DNA of 15,366 nt. It comes from Allomuricauda sp. GTDB lineage: Bacteria; Bacteroidota; Bacteroidia; Flavobacteriales; Flavobacteriaceae. Numbering within the stretch: position 1 is the first letter of the stretch; each line of letters begins with the position of its first letter. This document shows, in pieces, positions 12,322 through 15,366 of this stretch. A program made the position numbers and the translations under genes. The stretch is taken from positions 1 through 15,366 of the forward strand of contig JANQOD010000393.1 of NCBI GenBank assembly GCA_028289745.1, written 5' to 3'. The notes under the pieces are model-generated. The model was not told where the DNA came from, ran no database searches, and was given only the letters and a program-made list of their open reading frames with translations.

Positions 12322-14222
12322 TGCAGAAAAATCCCACCGACATATTGCAACACCATTGGGGCTTCAAAAGTTTCAAGGGCTCACAAGAAAAAATCATCAA
12401 TGCCTTGCTCAGAAACCATGATGTGCTGGCACTGATGCCTACTGGCGGGGGCAAATCATTGTGCTATCAGATCCCGGCATTGGCCAAAGATGGCCTTTGC
12501 ATTGTAATCTCTCCCTTGGTCTCACTTATTCAAGATCAAGTACAGCGATTGAAAAAAATGAACCTCAAGGCCATGGCCTTGACCGGCCGCATCGGTGCCG
12601 ATGAACTGATTGACCTTCTTGACAATTGCCAATTTGGCGGCTATAAATTTTTGTACCTCTCGCCCGAAAGACTGCAGCAATCTTTGGTACAGGAACGCCT
12701 ACAACAAATACAGATCAGTATGGTGGCGATCGATGAGGCACATTGCGTTTCCCAATGGGGCCATGACTTCAGGCCAGCCTACTTAAAATGCAACATTTTA
12801 AAAAAATTGGCCCCCGGGGCCCCAATGATCGCCCTTACGGCGACCACCACCAAAGAAGTCTCACAAGATATCATGACAGCACTTGAACTTGAAGACCCAT
12901 TGGTATTCAAAGATTCTTTGTTGCGAAAGAACATTGTTTTTCATGTCAAAAACACAGAGGACAAATTATACCAACTTCGGCAGCTGATAGGCATAGAAAG
13001 TGGCAGCAGCATAGTTTATGCCGGTACCAGAAGGGCAACGGTCGAGATTGCCGCCCATTTAAAAAGCAAAGGGATAAACGCTGATTTTTTTCATGGTGGA
13101 CTGGTCAGCTATGAAAAAGAACAAAAGCTCAGGGCATGGCTCAATAATGACATAGACACAATGACGGCTACCAGTGCCTTCGGTATGGGAGTTGATAAGG
13201 CCGATGTACGAAAAGTGGTGCATTACCATATTCCTGATAGCCTTGAAAGCTATTTTCAAGAAGTGGGCAGGGCTGGTCGGGATGGATTACTGGCCAAAGC
13301 GGTTCTTTTGACCAATGAACAAGATAGGTTGCAGGCAAAAAAACAATTCGCTGCCACCCAACCTGATGTAGAGTACATAAAATTGTGCTACAAAAAACTA
13401 AATGCCTATTTTCAGATTCCCTATAGTGAAGGCCAAGGTCAAACTTTTTCGTTCTTTTTCAACGACTTCTGCCATCGGTATGGGTTGAATCCGTTGCTGA
13501 CCTACAATGCCATGAAAATTTTGGATCAGCACTCGGTAATTTCATTATCAAACGCCTTTGCCCAAAAGACCACGGTTCAATTTATGGCCAAAAAGCAAGA
13601 ACTCTTTACATATATCGAGAACCATCGGGCCTTGGAGGCTTTGATTAAAACGGTACTCCGTACCTATGGAGGTATTTTTGACTATGAAACACCTATAAAC
13701 ACTTTGTTGATTGCAAAAAAAATATCTAGGCCAGAGAAAGAGATACATGCCCAGTTTGAACGTTTGCAAAAAGATGGCATTCTCGAATACAACTCCGCTA
13801 AAAGTGACATTGAGTTGACCTTTCTACTTCCCCGTGAAGATGATAAGACCATCAATACCTTTGGTCAAAAGGTCACGCATTTCAATAATGTCAAAAAGGG
13901 AAAATTTGAAGACATGTTGGCCTACATCGATAACACCTCTGTATGTCGAAGTATATTTTTATTGAAATATTTCGGAGAAAAAATGAAGTCGCCTTGCGGT
14001 CAATGCGATGTGTGCCTCAATAAAAGAAAGCAGCCACTTTCTGAGCTCAAAAAGATAAAAACCGATGTCTTTGAACTTCTCGAGCAACACGCTATGACCT
14101 CAAAAGAATTGACAAATAGCTTACATTATGAAGAAAGCCTTATCATAAGGGTACTTCAAGAGCTTTTAGATGAAGAAAAAATAACCGTGAATGAAAAAAA
14201 CCAATATGGCCCATACCGATAA
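12321..14222 (+). CDS. recQ: ATP-dependent DNA helicase RecQ
   Basis: A 633-residue superfamily 2 DNA helicase that unwinds DNA 3' to 5' in recombination and repair. Ordered motifs: FKGSQEKIINALL (motif 0), LALMPTGGGKSLCYQ (Walker A, about residues 37-51), VAIDEAHCVSQWGHDFRP (DEAH box and aromatic loop, about 135-152), MIALTATTT, SSIVYAGTRR, FFHGGL, TSAFGMGVDKADVRKVVHYH and YFQEVGRAGRDG (arginine finger motif). Four zinc-binding Cys lie in VCRSIFLLKYFG and CGQCDVC (about 542-565). The C-terminus is a short winged-helix-like stretch and ends without an obvious HRDC domain, so this is the shorter RecQ type. The start GTG at 12321 overlaps the NTPase stop. The 3' end overlaps fmt by 17 or 32 bases depending on the fmt start. 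Confidence 0.95.
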   Translation: MQKNPTDILQHHWGFKSFKGSQEKIINALLRNHDVLALMPTGGGKSLCYQIPALAKDGLCIVISPLVSLIQDQVQRLKKMNLKAMALTGRIGADELIDLLDNCQFGGYKFLYLSPERLQQSLVQERLQQIQISMVAIDEAHCVSQWGHDFRPAYLKCNILKKLAPGAPMIALTATTTKEVSQDIMTALELEDPLVFKDSLLRKNIVFHVKNTEDKLYQLRQLIGIESGSSIVYAGTRRATVEIAAHLKSKGINADFFHGGLVSYEKEQKLRAWLNNDIDTMTATSAFGMGVDKADVRKVVHYHIPDSLESYFQEVGRAGRDGLLAKAVLLTNEQDRLQAKKQFAATQPDVEYIKLCYKKLNAYFQIPYSEGQGQTFSFFFNDFCHRYGLNPLLTYNAMKILDQHSVISLSNAFAQKTTVQFMAKKQELFTYIENHRALEALIKTVLRTYGGIFDYETPINTLLIAKKISRPEKEIHAQFERLQKDGILEYNSAKSDIELTFLLPREDDKTINTFGQKVTHFNNVKKGKFEDMLAYIDNTSVCRSIFLLKYFGEKMKSPCGQCDVCLNKRKQPLSELKKIKTDVFELLEQHAMTSKELTNSLHYEESLIIRVLQELLDEEKITVNEKNQYGPYR

Positions 14223-15171
14223 GCCAAGGGAGCTACGCATCATTTTCATGGGAACCCCAGAATTTGCCGTAATCAGTCTTGACCATCTTTTGAGGGCCAA
14301 ATACGACGTGGTCGGTGTTATAACCTCACCCGATAAACCTGCGGGCCGTGGTCGAAAACTGCATGAATCAGCGGTAAAAAAATATGCCAAAGAAAAAAAG
14401 TTGCCCATTTTGCAGCCCACAAACCTAAAAGACGAACGCTTTTTGCAAGAATTGAAAAACCTGAACGGCAACCTTCAAATTATTGTGGCGTTCAGAATGC
14501 TTCCCAAGGCAGTATGGGAGATACCCGAATATGGCACCTTCAATTTGCATGCCTCGCTCTTGCCCAAATATAGGGGGGCTGCACCAATTAATTGGGCGAT
14601 CATCAATGGTGAGACCGAAACGGGGGTCACCACTTTTTTCATTGATGAGAAAATCGATACCGGCGAGATCATTCTTCAAGACCGTATTGAACTCACTGAA
14701 AAGGAGACCGCTGGCGAACTACATGATAAATTGGCCGATATAGGTGCAGATTTGGTGCTCAAGACCGTTGAGCAGATAAAAAATGGAACGGTGGTAACGA
14801 CCAAACAGAAAGAGGTCCCTGAATTGAAACAAGCCCCCAAAATATTCAGGGAAACCTGTGAAATCGATTGGTCAAAACCTATCGATGTCATTTATAACCA
14901 TATCCGTGGCCTTTCACCCTACCCCACCGCTTGGACCACTTTACACAATGACAAAGAGATGATGGTAGTGAAGATATACAGATGCACCAGAGAACGGGTG
15001 CATCATGACCTGCCCAAAGGTAAACTAATATTTGACCAAAAAGAGATGAAGGTAGCAGTCGATAAAGGTTTTGTACAACTATTGCAGATACAAGTACCTG
15101 GAAAACGAAAAATGGATATCTCTGATTTTTTGAACGGCAATGAGGTGTCAAAAAACGCCTATGTTCGCTAA
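14206..15171 (+). CDS. fmt: Methionyl-tRNA formyltransferase
   Basis: A roughly 321-residue enzyme that formylates initiator Met-tRNA using 10-formyltetrahydrofolate. The formyltransferase domain has RIIFMGTPEFAVISLDHLL, SPDKPAGRGRKLHESAVKKY, the catalytic Asn and His in FNLHASLLPKYRGAAPINW and the Asp in DEKIDTGEIILQD; the C-terminal anticodon-side/beta-barrel domain includes RGLSPYPTAWT and VDKGFVQLLQIQVPGKRKM. Start choice: ATG 14206 puts 14 residues before FMGTPEF and is closest to the usual N-terminus; ATG 14191 (MKKTNMAH) is also open and has the A-rich second codons favoured in this phylum. Either start lies inside the end of recQ, so the two genes overlap and translation is probably coupled. 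The NTPase, recQ and fmt cluster ends here. Confidence 0.94.
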   Translation: MAHTDKPRELRIIFMGTPEFAVISLDHLLRAKYDVVGVITSPDKPAGRGRKLHESAVKKYAKEKKLPILQPTNLKDERFLQELKNLNGNLQIIVAFRMLPKAVWEIPEYGTFNLHASLLPKYRGAAPINWAIINGETETGVTTFFIDEKIDTGEIILQDRIELTEKETAGELHDKLADIGADLVLKTVEQIKNGTVVTTKQKEVPELKQAPKIFRETCEIDWSKPIDVIYNHIRGLSPYPTAWTTLHNDKEMMVVKIYRCTRERVHHDLPKGKLIFDQKEMKVAVDKGFVQLLQIQVPGKRKMDISDFLNGNEVSKNAYVR

Positions 15172-15218
15172 AGCCCCACCAGTTCTAGCCTTACGAAAAT
15201 TGTTAAAATATGATGGTT

Positions 15219-15250
15219 GTTATCAACAAACGTTTCAAGTTATTAACAAA
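15219..15250. repeat. Pair of direct repeats GTTATCAACAAA / GTTATTAACAAA upstream of HU
   Basis: Two 12-base units at 15219-15230 and 15239-15250 differ at one position and are 20 bases apart start to start, i.e. two helical turns, on the same DNA face. The first contains TTATCAACA, one base away from the DnaA-box consensus TTATCCACA. They lie about 25-55 bases upstream of the -33 element of the HU promoter, a position suited to an activator or DnaA-like site. Confidence 0.5.
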
Positions 15251-15274
15251 AAAGCCAATTTCCCCTTGTTTTAC

Positions 15275-15304
15275 TTGCTTCGACACCAAATCCCTATAAA
15301 TTTG
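15275..15304 (+). promoter_or_regulatory. Promoter for the HU-type gene
   Basis: TTG at 15275-15277 and TAAATTTG at 15297-15304 (exact TAnnTTTG) are separated by 19 bases, a good Bacteroidota promoter. The leader to ATG 15348 would be about 37 nucleotides, much longer than at other genes in this window, and AT-rich. The 176-base gap after fmt holds no convincing hairpin terminator, so some read-through from fmt is possible. Confidence 0.65.
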
Positions 15305-15347
15305 TTCAGCATTAAAATATTTTAACAACAATTAATTTGATTCCATT

Positions 15348-15366
15348 ATGAACAAAACAGAGTTAA
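15348..15366 (+). CDS. HU family DNA-binding protein, first six codons
   Basis: ATG 15348 begins MNKTEL, the typical opening of HU-beta-like nucleoid proteins (MNKTELIDAIA... in many bacteria), before the window ends. Assignment rests on these six residues, on a strong promoter and AT-rich leader as expected for an abundant protein, and on the position after recQ-fmt, which I recall as a common neighbourhood in Flavobacteriaceae. No domain can be checked here. Confidence 0.65.

Noticed and set aside
15219..15250. DnaA-box-like repeats as a replication origin
   Set aside because: Only one near-match and one weaker repeat are present, with no cluster of boxes, no dnaA or dnaN gene and no unwinding-element layout; regulation of HU is the simpler reading.
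1..15366. CRISPR array, transposon, integron, tRNA or rRNA genes
   Set aside because: No regularly spaced repeats, terminal inverted repeats, transposase motifs, cloverleaf sequences or rRNA-like stretches were seen on either strand.

Overview
The window reads as a chromosomal segment of a marine-type Flavobacteriaceae bacterium (Bacteroidota). Evidence: lineage-typical families (Lacal_2735-type small protein, DUF4290, DUF2911, a type IX secretion (T9SS)-like C-terminal sorting domain, a PIG-L deacetylase beside a sodium:solute symporter), promoter -7 boxes of the Bacteroidota form TAnnTTTG, little visible Shine-Dalgarno sequence, and an AT-leaning composition. No rRNA, tRNA, insertion sequence, prophage or CRISPR array was seen. 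Most of it is ordinary core genome, densely packed.

Layout. 1-2984 (+): the C-terminal part of a PIG-L family protein, interrupted by an apparent -1 frameshift near base 80; a 39-residue one-helix membrane ORF that overlaps its end; and an SSS-family sodium symporter. A hairpin terminator at 2988-3013 separates this block from two minus-strand exported proteins: a DUF2911 protein (3041-3883) and a beta-propeller-like protein with a poly-Glu linker and a T9SS-like tail (3967-5133). From a divergent intergenic region a plus-strand operon begins: SRPBCC protein, an atypical SDR lacking the catalytic Tyr, and a cryptochrome/photolyase (5308-7804), with gaps or overlaps of only 1-2 bases. It is followed by the broken remnant of an M20-type amidohydrolase (about 7840-8162), a 55-residue Lacal_2735-type protein and a pirin (8182-9350). 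Pirin converges on a minus-strand group, DUF493 - DUF4290 - murA (11674 to 9347), sharing 4 bases with murA. MurA carries Asp instead of Cys at the fosfomycin-target position. Divergent from DUF493, a P-loop NTPase, RecQ helicase and methionyl-tRNA formyltransferase form an overlapping plus-strand cluster (11758-15171). The window ends six codons into an HU-type DNA-binding protein gene with its own promoter and a pair of direct repeats upstream.

How they work together: the SRPBCC/SDR/photolyase operon suggests light-damage response; DUF493-DUF4290-murA and NTPase-recQ-fmt-HU are housekeeping (peptidoglycan precursor synthesis, DNA repair, translation initiation, nucleoid). I found no convincing wholly new system. 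The most informative items are the amidohydrolase remnant, the SDR without its tyrosine, the MurA Cys-to-Asp residue, the overlapping mini-membrane ORF, and the recurrent very short distance between -7 box and start codon.
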